From contig CM053146.1 in assembly GCA_028571685.1 (NCBI GenBank), positions 108,661,431 through 108,725,430 on the forward strand: 64,000 nucleotides of DNA, read 5' to 3'. The DNA comes from Heterohyrax brucei (Eukaryota > Chordata > Mammalia > Hyracoidea > Procaviidae). Below the pieces are notes generated by a model. It searched no databases. It was not told where the DNA came from and worked only from the letters and a program-made list of their open reading frames with translations. Each line of letters begins with the position of its first letter. Within the stretch, counting starts at the first letter, position 1. Both the position numbers and the translations under genes were made by a program. Positions 1 to 11,388 of the stretch are shown one piece after another.

Positions 1-262
1 TGGCTCTTCTTTCTTGGTAGTGGTGAGATTTCCCTTCTCACAGCTGAGATGGCTCATTTTAAGCCTACCAGGATGGAAAAACTCATCAATCTCCTTGTTA
101 GGGTTCCATATGCCTTCTTTACATGCTCCTATTCAATCCCACTGTGTGGGAGTCACAAATACAAAATGGCTAGAAAGAGCAGTAATTCATTGTACCGCAT
201 TCACTGTATTTTTAAGTTATAGAATTTCCATTTGGTTCTTCATACTTTCTGTTTATTTACTG
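1..262. other. No recognised feature
   Basis: AT-rich sequence. The 97-codon open frame here has no recognisable homology, and I see nothing else. Confidence 0.4.
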
Positions 263-710
263 TGTATCATGGATTGCATTGTGTCCCCGCAAAAACGTAT
301 GTGTTGATTTGGCTATGAGTCCCAATATGGTGCCCTTCCTCCTGTGTGTTGTGAATCTTACCTCTGAGATTGATGATGGAGAATGGGCAACAATTGTGTT
401 GGTGAGGCAGGTCTCAAGCTACAAGCTTGTGGGTTATAAGGGAGAGAAGTGAGCAGAGGGAGTCGGGAACCTCATGCCAAGAGCAAAGAACCGAGAGCAG
501 AGCATGTCCTCTGGACCCGAGGTTCCTGTGCCGAGATGCTCTCACTGGATTTGCACTCAGCCCTCTGGACTGTGATGACTTCTCATGCTGAATGGACTTA
601 CAATTTATAAATGGATTTTTGTCTTATTGGACTGTGTCAATAAAGCTTCTCCTCATGAAACCTTCTACTCACGGTATTTTCTTTTGCAGCAGTACCAGGG
701 GACTATGGCA
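263..710 (+). mobile_element. MaLR-like solo LTR (copy A)
   Basis: Begins TGTATCATGGATTG and ends near ACTATGGCA. It has an internal caataaagcttctcctcatg poly(A)-signal segment and a gcagcagtaccagg end, aligning by eye along its length with the other LTRs in the window. No internal ERV sequence follows. Confidence 0.7.
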
Positions 711-1700
711 CTGCAACTTCCTAGTTTTAATTGGGTCTAGTGTCTTTGTAGTTGCTCGTGTAAGCATTTTTATCACAGCTGCTTTAAAATCACTGTCAGT
801 TTTTATAATTCTAATACCTCTGACTTGTCATTGTTGGCATCTGTTGTTTGTCTTTTTATCATTCAGTTTGAAATCTTCTTGGTTCTTGGTATAACAAGGG
901 ACTTTTTATTGAAACACTTAACACTCCAGATCTTACTTAAACCTTTGGTTTTAAGTGGGTATTTTTTATACTACTCTAGTTGTGAAGAGGGGGTGCCACC
1001 TTGTTACAGCCAGGTATATGTAGAAGTCTAGTTTCCCCAGGTGGCCCCCCTTACACCAGATGGGACAAAGGGAGTCCTCATTACTGATGGGTGGAAGTGG
1101 GAGTTCTAGCTCCCCATATGGTCTCTAAGGGCACTACATTTTACAAGGCAATGGTAAAAGTCATGACTTTCTACCAGGTCTTCTCGGTTGGAGCTGGGGG
1201 GTACTTACCCATATGGTATCCACTGACACTGTAGTAGGGAAAGAGGAAAGGCTTATTACTGGGCAGTGGGGATAAAAACTCTCAGGCTCTTAACTTGGCT
1301 TTCTCTACCACCAACCACCTTGATGGGAGTATTTGGGTGCCTTATTACAACCTCATGAGGATGGAAGTTCAGGTTCTCCAGTTGGTCTTTTCTACTGTGG
1401 TTGGGCCACAACTTCTTCTGTAGTATGTGTATGGAGTAGGTCAATTATTTTCTAAAAATTGTTTGACTTGTGAGGCTGTGCCTTTCCTCATATTTTCCCT
1501 AGACAGAGCAGGTTTTTCTTGGGGGTTTTTATTGTATGCACCTATTGGCATTGGCCTGCCTCTTCAGAAATAAATTTGTGGTATATGATGCAAACAGAAA
1601 GCCCAGAGTACTCATCAGTGTATGGTTCCTTGAGTTCTGAGGTCCCTTATTGGTCTTCCTTCATCTCTTGGTCTTATGTTTGATTTATAGAGAATATCTA
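711..1700 (+). repeat. Probable old L1 (L1M) 3'UTR
   Basis: Degenerate units of about 80 bp repeat phrases like tcattactgatgggtggaag, then gggagttctagctcccc. This tandem purine-rich layout is typical of L1M 3' ends. Family assignment is from memory and tentative. Confidence 0.45.
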
Positions 1701-1853
1701 GGGCTTTTAGTTGTATTTAGCAGGAGAAACTGGGAAAAATTTATCTGCTCCATCTTTCCTGAAGCATCTAATGAACTCCTTGTATTTGGCCAAAGATTTC
1801 TCTAGGTGGAATGGTGAAAATGTCAGCTGGTTGCTTGTAGCTGCTATTAGATT

Positions 1854-1921
1854 GAAAAACAAAACAAAAACCCCATTGCCATCAAGTAGATTCTGACTCA
1901 TAGCGACCCTGTACACAGGAA
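1854..1921 (-). repeat. AfroSINE 3' tail fragment
   Basis: A-rich tail, then ccattgccatcaagtagatt and ctgactcatagcgaccctg, the conserved SINE/RTE 3' block in antisense. Confidence 0.7.
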
Positions 1922-2330
1922 TTAAAAAAATGAGCTAAAAAAAAAATTAGTCCATTTTTAAACAAAATACACAGAAAATATAGAGGGCTCATCTCGTTAG
2001 AAAATAAAAATGTTTCTCTCAGTGTACTGGAGCCTGGGTTAAAAGCAAGATCAAGGCATAAACGTAAATCCCTTCAATTAGATTTCTGAAGGAATTAAAA
2101 TATTAAGTATTAGAAATTATCAGCTAGACAAAAGAGTTTCTGGGAATTTTAAAGGTGTGCTGTCAGAGAAATTTTTTCCCAAAGTACAAGTAAACCTCTA
2201 TACAAAGACACACTTTGAAAAAAATTATGATGTATACCTTTGGCAGTATTATATAGACTATAACTAGATACACAGGAAACAAAGCTTTTTAGTAAGTTGC
2301 ATCAGTAAAAGAACTGTTAAAAAAAAAAAC
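1922..2330. other. No recognised feature
   Basis: AT-rich intergenic DNA; nothing recognised. Confidence 0.4.
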
Positions 2331-2337
2331 ACATACA

Positions 2338-2400
2338 CATAGTTGCTGCGGTGTCAGTTCCAACTTATGGTGACTTTGTGTGTGTCCAGAGGTCTCGCTA
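2338..2400 (-). repeat. Diverged RTE/SINE 3' end
   Basis: gttgctgcggtgtcagttcc with cttatggtgactttgtg is a decayed version of the RTE terminal block. Confidence 0.5.
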
Positions 2401-2454
2401 ACATTTCTGAATAGTGTTTGTTGTTTTCAGTCCCTGCTAGATGGACAGTTAGCC

Positions 2455-2610
2455 AAAACTTTGCTGCTATTGGGTCAATTCCGACTCAGCAACCCATAGG
2501 ACAGAGTAGAACTGCCCCATAGCATTCCCAAGGAGCTACTGGTAGATTTAAATTGCTGACCTTTTGGTTAGCAGCTGTAGCCTTTAACTACTACTAGCCA
2601 CCAAGGTTCC
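2455..2610 (-). repeat. AfroSINE, short form
   Basis: Near full length in antisense: tail block (tgggtcaattccgactcagc), aactgccccatag, then the tRNA-like head (ttttggttagcagctgtagc) ending ccaaggttcc. Confidence 0.88.
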
Positions 2611-2951
2611 CTAAAACAACAGTTAGTTTAGACTAAAAGGTAGAGAGACTATTCAACTATAGAGAAAAGACCTCTGGAGCCCCAACTCCAGAAAGCTGAG
2701 AAAATACTTAGCTGTCAACATAAACAACTTTGTCAAATGTATAGCCAAAAGGTGGTAAAGTGTGTCTGAGTCTACTGCTCAGAATCTAGAGCTGAAAGTC
2801 ACAGACACAACAAACCTGGGAGCTGCTCCCAGGAGGCAGAACTGGGCCTCAGTCAAGGAATATTCCTTGACCCCAGAATAGGAGGACCTGGCAATATATT
2901 CATCGGTGAATTTCAGAACTGCTATGAAATGACTGAGTTGTGCCAGCCTTC

Positions 2952-3442
2952 TGTTTTACTTATCCAATGCTGCTTTAACAAACATCACAGTGGATGGCTC
3001 TAAAAGAATAATCTTATTTGTCACAGTCCAGTACGCTAAAAGCCCAAATTCAGTGTCAGCTCCAGGTGAAGACTTTGCTCTGCCAGCACTGGAGGAAGGT
3101 CCTTGTCATCAATCTTGTCCTAGCCTGGAAGCTTCTGAGGCTCATGGATGCTGGTCCTTTCCAAAGGATGCACTCAGCTCCAAACACTGCTGCTTGGTGG
3201 TATGAAGTCCCCAAAAGTTTCTGCTAGCTTCTCTCCTTTGTACCCCAAGAGACTGTCTCAAGGTACAAAACAAACTTACATACTGAGTCCTGTCCCACCA
3301 ACACAACTGCTGTCCATCCACCCTCAGTAACATCATAGAGGCAGGAATTCCAACAGGCAGGAACATCACACAATACCAGGAACCATGGCCTAGCCAAATT
3401 ACTACACAGATTTTTGGGGGGAACACAATTTAATTCATGATA
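2952..3442 (-). mobile_element. MaLR-like solo LTR (copy B)
   Basis: The reverse complement runs from tatcatgaattaaattgtg to a gcagcattggataagtaaaa-type end, as in the other copies. Flanks ccttc and cgttc match at 4 of 5 bases, a likely decayed 5-bp target duplication. Confidence 0.75.
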
Positions 3443-3642
3443 CGTTCCTTGCTTTTGAATGAGTGCTAATGAGATTTTCTTGTTCCTCTTCCACCACTGC
3501 ATAGCAAGCATATGAAGCATATGTAACTTGACTTTTTACTTTATAGATTGCCAGATCGAGATCATTTCTGTACCTGATATAGGTCATAAGATTTTGAACT
3601 TGAAGCACTGAACCATGACTGGAAGAGAATTGGTTTGTCTCA

Positions 3643-3810
3643 GAAACCCTGGTGGCATAGTGGGTTAAGTGCTACATTTGCTAACCAAAAGGTTGGCAGT
3701 TCAAATCCACCAGGCACTCCTTGGAAACTCTGTGGGATAGTTCTACTCGGACTTCTAGGGTTGCTATGAGTCGTACCAGGCTCGACAGCAGGGGGTTTGG
3801 GTTTTTTTGG
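3643..3810 (+). repeat. AfroSINE, short form
   Basis: Clear copy: gaaaccctggtggcatag head, ggcagttcaaatccacc (B-box-like), ggaaactctgtgggatag, and a tail ending gggtttgggttttttt. Confidence 0.92.
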
Positions 3811-3879
3811 AATGGTGAGTATATTTTGCATGAGACGAAGGACGTGAATAATTGTGGCCAGAGAATGGACTGTAGTGGA

Positions 3880-5109
3880 TTGTAAAAATGTATGTAATTT
3901 TTCACCTCCTTCTACATGTCATTTGCAATACAACATCGCAATTTCCCCAATTAGAAGGCAGAATCTATTTCACAACCCTTGAATCCAAGCTGGTCTTGCT
4001 TTGGCTAATAAATGTGGCAGAATAATAATGTGTAAATCCCAAGCTGCCGCGTCTGGCACCCCAGCGACCTGCACTGGCAACGGTCTGGGCCTGAGAGGGA
4101 TAGGAAAGGGGATGAGAAAGACTCAGTCACAGAAAGAACACATCACACAAGATAAAGTTGAGGCCAGGTGGGACCAAGGTCTGTGGTGGAGAACAATGGC
4201 CACTGTTCCACTTTTACAAGCTTTATTTATATATTCCAAAAACCAGGAAGATGGCAGGACAACACTCAATGCCATAAAAACAGTTATAAATTCCACAAAG
4301 TGGATTTGGATTGGTTACAGAAAACACGGAAGTTTTTCTGGGTAAAATGGATGCAGAACAAGACAATAGGCGTAAGGCAGGGCCAAGTAGGGAAGAGAAA
4401 CGGATAAGGGAGTTAGGATGTGTTGTTGGCAGTTCAAATCCATCAGGTACTCCGTACTGCTGTAACAGTGCTAACTCTAAAGGGCTTAGCTGATTATAAT
4501 TTTCCCTATTGAAAATTCTCCACTGGTTCCCTAGTTCTTTTAGTATAAAGATTAGGGTTAACGTGCTTGCCCTTGTGCAAAGATCTCTGAATTATGATAT
4601 ATCTAGAGTGGAACCTGGATATGACTGTGTTAAAATATGTCCACAGGGTTTTTGATGCTCCTCCCTTTAAGAGGTAAAGGCAAGTCCTCCTCCCCTTGAG
4701 TCTGAGCTGGATTTTGCAACTAACTTTCAACTAAGAAGAAAAACAATTGTGGACACTAGGTAATAAAAGGCACTGAAGCCTCTTCATATTTTCACTGTAT
4801 GGGAAATGGACGTCCATGTCATGAGGAAAAGCCCAAAAGGCAAGTGACTGAGGCCTTCTGTTAACAGCTGGTGAGAGGTTTCCTACCAACAACTGGGTGA
4901 GGGAGCCATTTTGGAAGGTGATCCTCCAAAGCCCGTCAAACTTTCCAGTGACTGCAGCCTTTTCTGACATACTGACCTCATCATAAGATACCCTGAGCCA
5001 GAACCACCATGTCAAGTTGCTCCTGAATTTCTGACCTATAGAAATGATTAGATAATAGCTATTTGTTGTTTTAAGCTAATAATTTCTGGCGTATTCTGCT
5101 AATACGGCA
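3880..5109 (+). repeat. MLT1-like old MaLR LTR pieces
   Basis: 3880-4045 (ttggctaataaatgtggcag) and 4640-5109 (ending in a gttgttttaagctaataatt segment and gcaaca) resemble the body and 3' end of MLT1-type LTRs. Between them, 4050-4630 is unassigned apart from a SINE scrap at 4428-4454. The 114-codon frame at 4001 is chance. Confidence 0.5.
4428..4454 (+). repeat. AfroSINE scrap
   Basis: ggcagttcaaatccatcagg is the SINE B-box region; nothing else of the SINE is clear around it. Confidence 0.45.
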
Positions 5110-5271
5110 ACAAATTCCATTGATGTCAAGTTGCTTCTTACTCATAGTGACCCTACAGTACAGAGTAGAACTGCCCCACAGTTTTGCAGGAGAGCCTGGT
5201 GGATGGATTTGAACTGCCAACCTTTTTGGTTAGCAGCTGTAGCTCTTACCAGCTATATCATGAGGGTTTCC
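5110..5271 (-). repeat. AfroSINE, short form
   Basis: Antisense copy: cattgatgtcaagttgc tail to the ggttagcagctgtagctctt head, ending gggtttc. Confidence 0.85.
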
Positions 5272-5304
5272 TCTACAGCAATAGATATACAATGGATATA
5301 CATC

Positions 5305-5407
5305 CAAGATTACAGCCTTGAAAACCCTGTGTGGCAGTTCTACTATGTCCTGTAAGGTTGTTGAGTCCTAATAGACTCAGTGGAAAAGGGCTTGGTTTTG
5401 GTTTTCT
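5305..5407 (+). repeat. AfroSINE 3' half
   Basis: Starts inside the long-form middle block (aagattacagccttg) and continues through ggcagttctactatgtcc to a ttggttttggtttt tail. Confidence 0.8.
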
Positions 5408-5494
5408 CCTTCACAAAGGACTGGACCTCATAGAAAGCTACTTTACAAGAGCTTCACCAGTGCGGCTTTTATCACAAGCGAACAGATGTAGGAA

Positions 5495-5663
5495 AGAGTC
5501 TTGGAGGAGCTGTGGTTAAAGAGCTCGGTTGCTGACTAAAAGATTGGCAGTTGGAAGTCACCAGCCACTCCTTGGAAACCCTTGGAAAAGTAGTTCTCTT
5601 CTGTCTTGTATGATCGCCATGTGTTGGAATCAACTCCTTGGTAATAGGCCTGGTTTTTTTTTA
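5495..5663 (+). repeat. AfroSINE, short form
   Basis: Sense copy: agtcttggaggagctgtgg head, cactccttggaaacccttgg, ending cctggttttttttt. Confidence 0.85.
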
Positions 5664-5680
5664 AGCTAACAGACATGGGA

Positions 5681-5845
5681 AGGAGTCCTCGTTGTACAGT
5701 GTTTAAGTGCTCACCTAACACAAAAAGTTGGCTGGAAGATGTGGCTGTATCTTCCATAAAGATTACAGCCTTGGGAACCATATGGCACAGTTCTACTCTG
5801 TCCTACACGGTCACTATCAGTCAGAATGAATGCAATATCAATGAG
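5681..5845 (+). repeat. AfroSINE, long form
   Basis: Sense copy with the extra middle block (cttccataaagattacagcc), starting about 18 bp after the previous SINE. Confidence 0.8.
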
Positions 5846-5974
5846 ATTGCTTTCTGGGTTTGGCTAACAGACATGGAGGAAAGGAATTACCCAAGCCCAG
5901 CCCCTTCTCACCTTCTTGTTTCACATAAATGTGAAAAAATAGCTGAGCACTCCTGAAGGTAACATTCCAATGGC

Positions 5975-6050
5975 ACAAAAACAAAAGCCCAAGCCAAATC
6001 CATTGCTCTTAAGTCAATTCTGATTCACAGCAACTTAGAGGCACAGGTTC
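5975..6050 (-). repeat. AfroSINE 3' fragment
   Basis: Antisense tail and terminal block (ccaaatccattgctcttaag, then tcaattctgattcacagcaa). Confidence 0.6.
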
Positions 6051-6369
6051 GATAAAAGACAGACACCTAATTGTAGTAGTATACGGTGCTTCTCCTCTTC
6101 ACCGTACCTTAACAGCACATCATCAGTAGACTTTTACATGGGAGTAAAAATGAAAGAAACTTAGTTCCTTTTACCTAATATATCATGTCCATCCTTCAGT
6201 AAGAAATTATAAGGTGTGTTAAAAGGTAGAGAACCACAGGTGATTCTTATAAGCAGTTAAAGAATCACTGCTTTTCATTGTGAGTCAAATGAGAAAAAAC
6301 TTTGGGTGACTTGTTTCTGTATTCCTAGAGTCAAGCAAAGTGGCACATAACCAACTTGCAGTAAATCTT
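6051..6369. other. No recognised feature
   Basis: Intergenic; nothing recognised. Confidence 0.4.
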
Positions 6370-6397
6370 TTGTTTTTTTAAACAGCTTTATGGAGAT
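6370..6397 (-). repeat. Left part of an old L1 split by an RTE insertion
   Basis: aaacagctttatggagatac is the start of the well-known antisense L1M 3'UTR phrase. The continuation resumes at 10037. Confidence 0.6.
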
Positions 6398-9300
6398 ACA
6401 CATCCTATGTGTCTGTCACTTTGTTGTACTGTGAGAGCTTATGTGTTGCAGTGATACTGGAAGCTATGCCACTGGTATTCAGATACCAGCAAAGAGGTTT
6501 CAGCTGAGCTTCCAGACTAAGACATGCTGGGAAGAAGGACCCAGCACTCTACTTCTGAAAAGATTCAGCCAGTGAACATCTTATGAATAGCAGTGGAACA
6601 CTGTCTAAGACAGTGCCAGAAGATGAGCCCCCTGGGTTGGAATGCACTCAGAAGACGATTGGTTAAGAGCTGCCTCCTCAAAATTGAGTTGACCTTAATG
6701 ATGTGGAGAGTCAAGCTTTCGGAACCCTCATTTGTTGATAAGCCATGGCTCAAAATAAGAACAGCTGCAAATATCCATTAAGAATTGGAGTGTGGAATGT
6801 ACAAAGCATGAATGTAGGAGAACTGGAAACCACCAAGAATGAAATACAGTGAATAAACATCAATATTCTAAGCATTACTGAGCTGAAATGGACTAGTATT
6901 GGCCATTCTGAATCAGGCAATCACATGGTCTATTATGCCAGGAACAACAGCTGGAAGAGGAATGGCATTGTACTCATCGTCTAAAAGAACATTTTAAGAT
7001 CTATCCTGAAGTACAGTGCTGTCAGTGATAGAATAATAACCATATGCCTACAAGGAAGACCAGTGAATATGACTACTATTCAAATTTATGCACCAAACAC
7101 TGAGGCCAAAGATGAAGAAATTGAAGATTTTTACAAGACTCTGCCATCTGAAATTGATCAAACACGCAATCAGGATGCACTGATAATTACTGGTGATTGG
7201 AACGAGAAAGTTGGAAATGAAGAAAGATTGGTGGTTGGAAAATATGGCCTCGGTGATAGAAACAATGCTTGAGATCTCATGATAGAATTTGCAAGACCAA
7301 TAACTTCTTCACTGCAAATACCTTTTTTCACCAATGTAAACAGTGACTATATATAAACATGGACCTTGCCAGATAGTTGGATCCGACTTGAAGGCACTTG
7401 GCTGGCTTGGCTTGCCAGATAGAATACACAAGAATCCAATCAACTATTGCTGTGGAAAGAGTTGGTGGAAAAGCTCAATATCAGCAGTCAGAACAAGACC
7501 AGGTGCTGACTGCAGCACAGACCATCAACTGCACATGTGATGGGTAAAACTGAAACTGAAAAAAAATTAGAATTAGTTCACAAGAGCCAAAGTATGACCT
7601 TGAGTATATCTCATCTGAGTTTACAGACCCCCTCAAGAATGGATTTCATAAATTGAATCCTAACAACCAAAGACCAGATGAGTTGTGGAATGACATCAAA
7701 GACATCATACATGAAAAAAGCAAGAAGTCATTAAAAAGACAGGAAAGAAAAGACCAAAATGGATGTCAGAAGAGTCCCAGAAAGTTTCTCTTAAACATTG
7801 AGTAGCTAAAACAAAAGGGAGAAATGATGACATAAAAGAAATGAACAGAAGATTTCAAAGGGTGACTTGAGAAGGCAAAGTATTGTAACGACATGAGCAA
7901 AGAGCTGGAGATAGAAAACCAAAAGGGAACAACATAGTCTGCATTTCTCAAGCTGAAAGAATTGGAGAAGAAATTCAAGCCCTGAGTCGCAGAAGTGAAT
8001 AATTCTACAGAGAAAATGTTAAATGAGGCAGGAAGCTTTAAAGGAAGGTGGACGAATACACAGTCATTGTACCAAAAATAACTGTCTGATGTTCCACCAT
8101 TTTAAGAGGTGGCATATGATTAGGAACTGATGGGACTAAAGGAAGAAGTCCAAGTTGAAGGCACTGGCAAAAAACAAGGCTCCAGGAATTGATGGGATAT
8201 CAATTGAGATGTTTCAACAAACGCTGGAAATGCTCATTCCTCTATACTAAGAAATTTGGAAGGCAGCTACCTGCTCACTAGACTGGAAGAGATCCACATT
8301 TAAGCCTATTTCCAAGAAAATTGATCCAACTGAATGCAGAAATTGTCAAACAATATATCATTCAATATATCATGTCAAACAATAGATCATTCAAAAGCAA
8401 CTGCAGCAGTGCACTGACAGAAGTTCAGGCCAGATTCAGAAAAGGACTTAGAACCAGGGATATGTCAATGCTGACTCAACGCCACTGAGTTTTGAGTTTG
8501 GATGTCAGATGGATCTTAACTGAGATCAGAGAATACCAGAAAGATGTTTATCTGTGTTTTACCGATTATGCAAAAACATTAAGCTGTCTGAATCATAAAA
8601 AATTATGGATAACACTGTGGAGAATGGGAATTCCAGAACCTTTAATTGTGATCACTGGGAATCTCTACATGGATCAGGAAGCAGTTGTTCAAACAAAATA
8701 AGAGAATACTGCATGGTTTAAAGTCATAGAAGGTGTATGTCAGGGTTGTGTCCTTTCACCATACCTATTTAATCTGTATGCCAAGTAAATAATTCAAGAA
8801 GTTACACTGTATGAAGAATGGGGCATCAGGATTGGAAGAAGACTCATTAACAATCTGGGTTATGCAGGTGGCACAGCCTTGCCTGCTGAACGTGAAGAGG
8901 ACTTGAAACTTGATGGAGATCAAATGTCACAGCTTTCAGCAGGTGTTACACCTCAACATAAAGAAAACAAAAATTCTCACAAATGGGCCAATAAGCAACA
9001 TCATGATAAACAGAGAAAAGATTAAGGTTGTCAAGGATTTCATTTTACTTGGATCCACAGTCGAAGTCCACGAAAGCAGCAGTGAAGAAATCAATAGATA
9101 CTGTACTGGGCAAATCTGCTGCAAACTACTGCTTAGAGTGTTGAAAAGCAATGATTCCTTAAAGAGGAAGGTGTGCCTGACCCAAGCCATGGTAATTTCA
9201 ACTGTATCATTTGCACATGAAAGATGGACAAGGAATGAGGAAGACAGATGAATTGATGACTTTGAATGGTGGTATTAAAAAATAACATTGAATATACCCT

Positions 9301-10036
9301 GGACTGCCAAAAGAGTGAACAGTGCTGTCTTTGTAGCTTAGTTTCTGTAACATTAAATTTGAACCCATCTTTTCCCAGGAACCACAAAAAAACAAGTGAT
9401 GTTGATCTCAGCTCATTAAGCAGGACAATACACTCGTCTTCTGACCAGAAGCCAGAATTGTACAACCAGTCAACCTGTAGGTGGGTAAAATAACAATGAA
9501 ATAAGGTCATCATGTTTGAGATAATCATGCAGAAGGAAAACGGACATTTCCCAAGTTCCTGAAATCCAAGTCCCCTCTTCTATAAAACCTCCACCTGGCC
9601 TCTCCTTTTCAGGGTGGCAGGTTTGGGATGAGTTCCTTCACCTCTGTCTCCTATCTAGCAGTACACAATAAACATCTTGCTGCTCTCCTCTCAGGAGAAA
9701 AAAAAAAAAAAAAACAGAACAAACTTGTTTTAGATGAAATACAAGAGTGTTCTCTAGAAGCAAGGATGGCGAGACTCCATTTTACATGCTCTGAATGTGT
9801 TTGATGAAGGATCAGTTCCCGGAGAAGGACATCATCCTTTGTAAAGTAGAGGATCAGTGAAAAAGAGGAAGACCCTCAATGAGATTGACTGACATGCTGG
9901 GTGTAACAACGGGCTCAAGCAAACAATGATAGTGGGCATGATGCAGGACTGGGCAGTGTTTCACTCTGTTGTAAATTGTAGAGGGTCACCATGAGTTGGA
10001 AATGACTCAATGGCTTCTAACAACAGCAACAACACG
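6398..10036 (+). mobile_element. RTE LINE, near full length, dead
   Basis: Contains a 5'UTR-like part (6398-6770), an endonuclease region (the frame at 7063-7272 contains IQIYAPNTEAKDEEIEDFY and GDWNEKVG, equivalent to the GDFNA motif), and a reverse transcriptase region (7.9-9.3 kb, including gdYAKT-type motif A at ~8540-8600 and SPYLFNLYA motif B at ~8755-8785). The 3' end has the acaacagcaacaac tail. Stops and frameshifts throughout leave no intact ORF. Interrupted by an LTR at 9323-9716. Flanks ggagatac and gaagatat look like a worn target duplication. Confidence 0.85.
9323..9716 (+). mobile_element. ERV-type solo LTR inside the RTE
   Basis: 394 bp with TG...CA ends, a ctataaaacc TATA-like box at ~9581, and AATAAA at ~9667. 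It is flanked by gaacag (9317-9322) and gaacaa (9717-9722), a 6-bp duplication with one change, the size made by class II ERV integrases. The A-run before the CA end is unusual for an LTR. Confidence 0.65.
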
Positions 10037-10240
10037 AAGATATAATTTACATATCATGAAACTTACCCATTTAAAGTATGTAATATAATGGTTCTTAATA
10101 TATTCAAAGTTGTGCAAACATCATCACAATCAATTTTAGAACATTTTCATCATCCCATAAAGAAACCCCACACCCATTACTAATCACTCTCATTCTCCCC
10201 AACCCCTCCTCCTTCCCACCCCTAGGCAATCTACTTTTTA
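10037..10240 (-). repeat. Right part of the old L1 (L1M 3'UTR, antisense)
   Basis: The wording acccatttaaagtatgtaat, then aatcaattttagaacatttt, is the common antisense L1M 3'UTR, continuing from 6397 once the RTE is removed. Confidence 0.75.
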
Positions 10241-10251
10241 AGTCATCTAAA

Positions 10252-10442
10252 ACACAAAAGTCCGAATCCATTGTCATCAAGTCAATTCCGATTCACAGCG
10301 ACCATACAGAAGTGTCCCAAAGGGTTTCCACGGCTGTAAATCTTAACAGAGGCAGACTGCCGCATCTTTCTCCCAGCAGAGCAGCTGGTGGGTCTGGAAC
10401 TGCAGACCTCTTAGTTAGCAACCACCGCACCATTAGACTCTG
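10252..10442 (-). repeat. AfroSINE, long form
   Basis: Antisense copy with the middle block cggctgtaaatcttaacag and gcagactgccgcatctttct, ~350 bp upstream of the C2orf69 CpG island. Confidence 0.88.
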
Positions 10443-10794
10443 AACAGAATCTAGAATTTCTGGCTCTAGAAATTTTCATCTATCTAATGGTACACAGAAA
10501 ACTAGAGGGTATGAGGCAAATGATATTATCTTCGCCTAAAGCATGTAGAAGTCTTCTGTTCTCCATTTTAAGGCTTCAAAGACTCGAAAAACCTTACCAG
10601 AAAGGTGAACTATCCAAAGGGGAGCATTATATACTCAGAACTCTATTACCAGATTACCTGAGAGCGACTAAATTTAGGGACGCCCTTCCTGCTGCACAGG
10701 TACCCAAACTGCTGCCCCTCTCCCGTTCACACTCGGACTCCTACCTTCTTCCGTTCTTTCCTAGTTCTCCAGGCTCTTTCCCAGACTTCCGTTC

Positions 10795-11055
10795 AAACTT
10801 CCCCGCCGCTGCGGAGCTCACCAATCACAAACGTTCTTCCTCGGGCCACGCCTCCCCACCGCCCCCTTCGGGATCCCGAGACAATTTTGTCTGACATCGC
10901 TCCGCCCTTTACGCACGCTGCGTGCGGCGTCGGCCTGTGTCGCCACCGTTGCCCTCGCGCCGGCTCCCGTAGGGGCCGCAGCCGCCGACCGTTGGGCGGG
11001 CTGCCGAAGCTCCTCCCTCAGGACCCCTCCCCCAGCCACTCTCGGGCGGTGATCT
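10795..11055 (+). promoter_or_regulatory. C2orf69: C2orf69 promoter and 5'UTR region
   Basis: TATA-less, GC-rich stretch directly upstream of the start codon. A good CCAAT box (ACCAATCA, core 10821-10825, the NF-Y type) is followed by CACGCC/CCGCCCC GC boxes at ~10847-10865 that would suit SP/KLF factors. No ATG lies between about 10890 and 11055, so the first AUG of a transcript starting there would be 11056. The exact start site cannot be read from sequence. Confidence 0.6.
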
Positions 11056-11388
11056 ATGTGGAGATTCAGGCTCCCGTGGTCGCCACCGCTGCTGCTCCTG
11101 CTGCCGCAGCTTGTAACCGGAGGCACCGCTTCCAGCTCTCGGGCCGGAACCATGAACCAGGGCGGCAGCAGCAGCGCGCGGTGCTCCTCCTTGACCGAGG
11201 GGGCCCGCCTGCCATGCCTGCAGCTGTCCACGGTGCCGGGAGCCGACCCGCAGCGCGGAAATGAGTTGCTCCTACTGGCGGCTGCTGGAGAGGGACAGGA
11301 GCTGCAGGATCTCCCCGGCGACTGGGCGAAGGAAAAACTGCAACCGCAGTCCCAGCATCACGTCCTCTATTTCCCGGGGGATGTGCAG
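11056..11388 (+). CDS. C2orf69: C2orf69 coding exon 1
   Basis: Encodes residues 1-111, ending in LYFPGDVQ. The donor at 11389 reads gtaact and the phase is 0. The first ATG (11056) has a poor context (T at -3, T at +4). The next in-frame ATG (11152, Met33) sits in ACCATGA, a much better context. I chose 11056 because the hydrophobic N-terminus it adds is conserved in the human protein. GC-rich, inside the CpG island. Confidence 0.93.

Noticed and set aside
3643..3715. tRNA gene (A- and B-box-like sequence)
   Set aside because: The tRNA-like head belongs to a SINE repeated dozens of times; no cloverleaf with a paired acceptor stem was evident.
10487..10894. 135-codon frame upstream of C2orf69
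   Set aside because: Starts in AT-rich DNA and runs into the GC-rich promoter; no homology recognised, and it overlaps the CCAAT/GC-box region.
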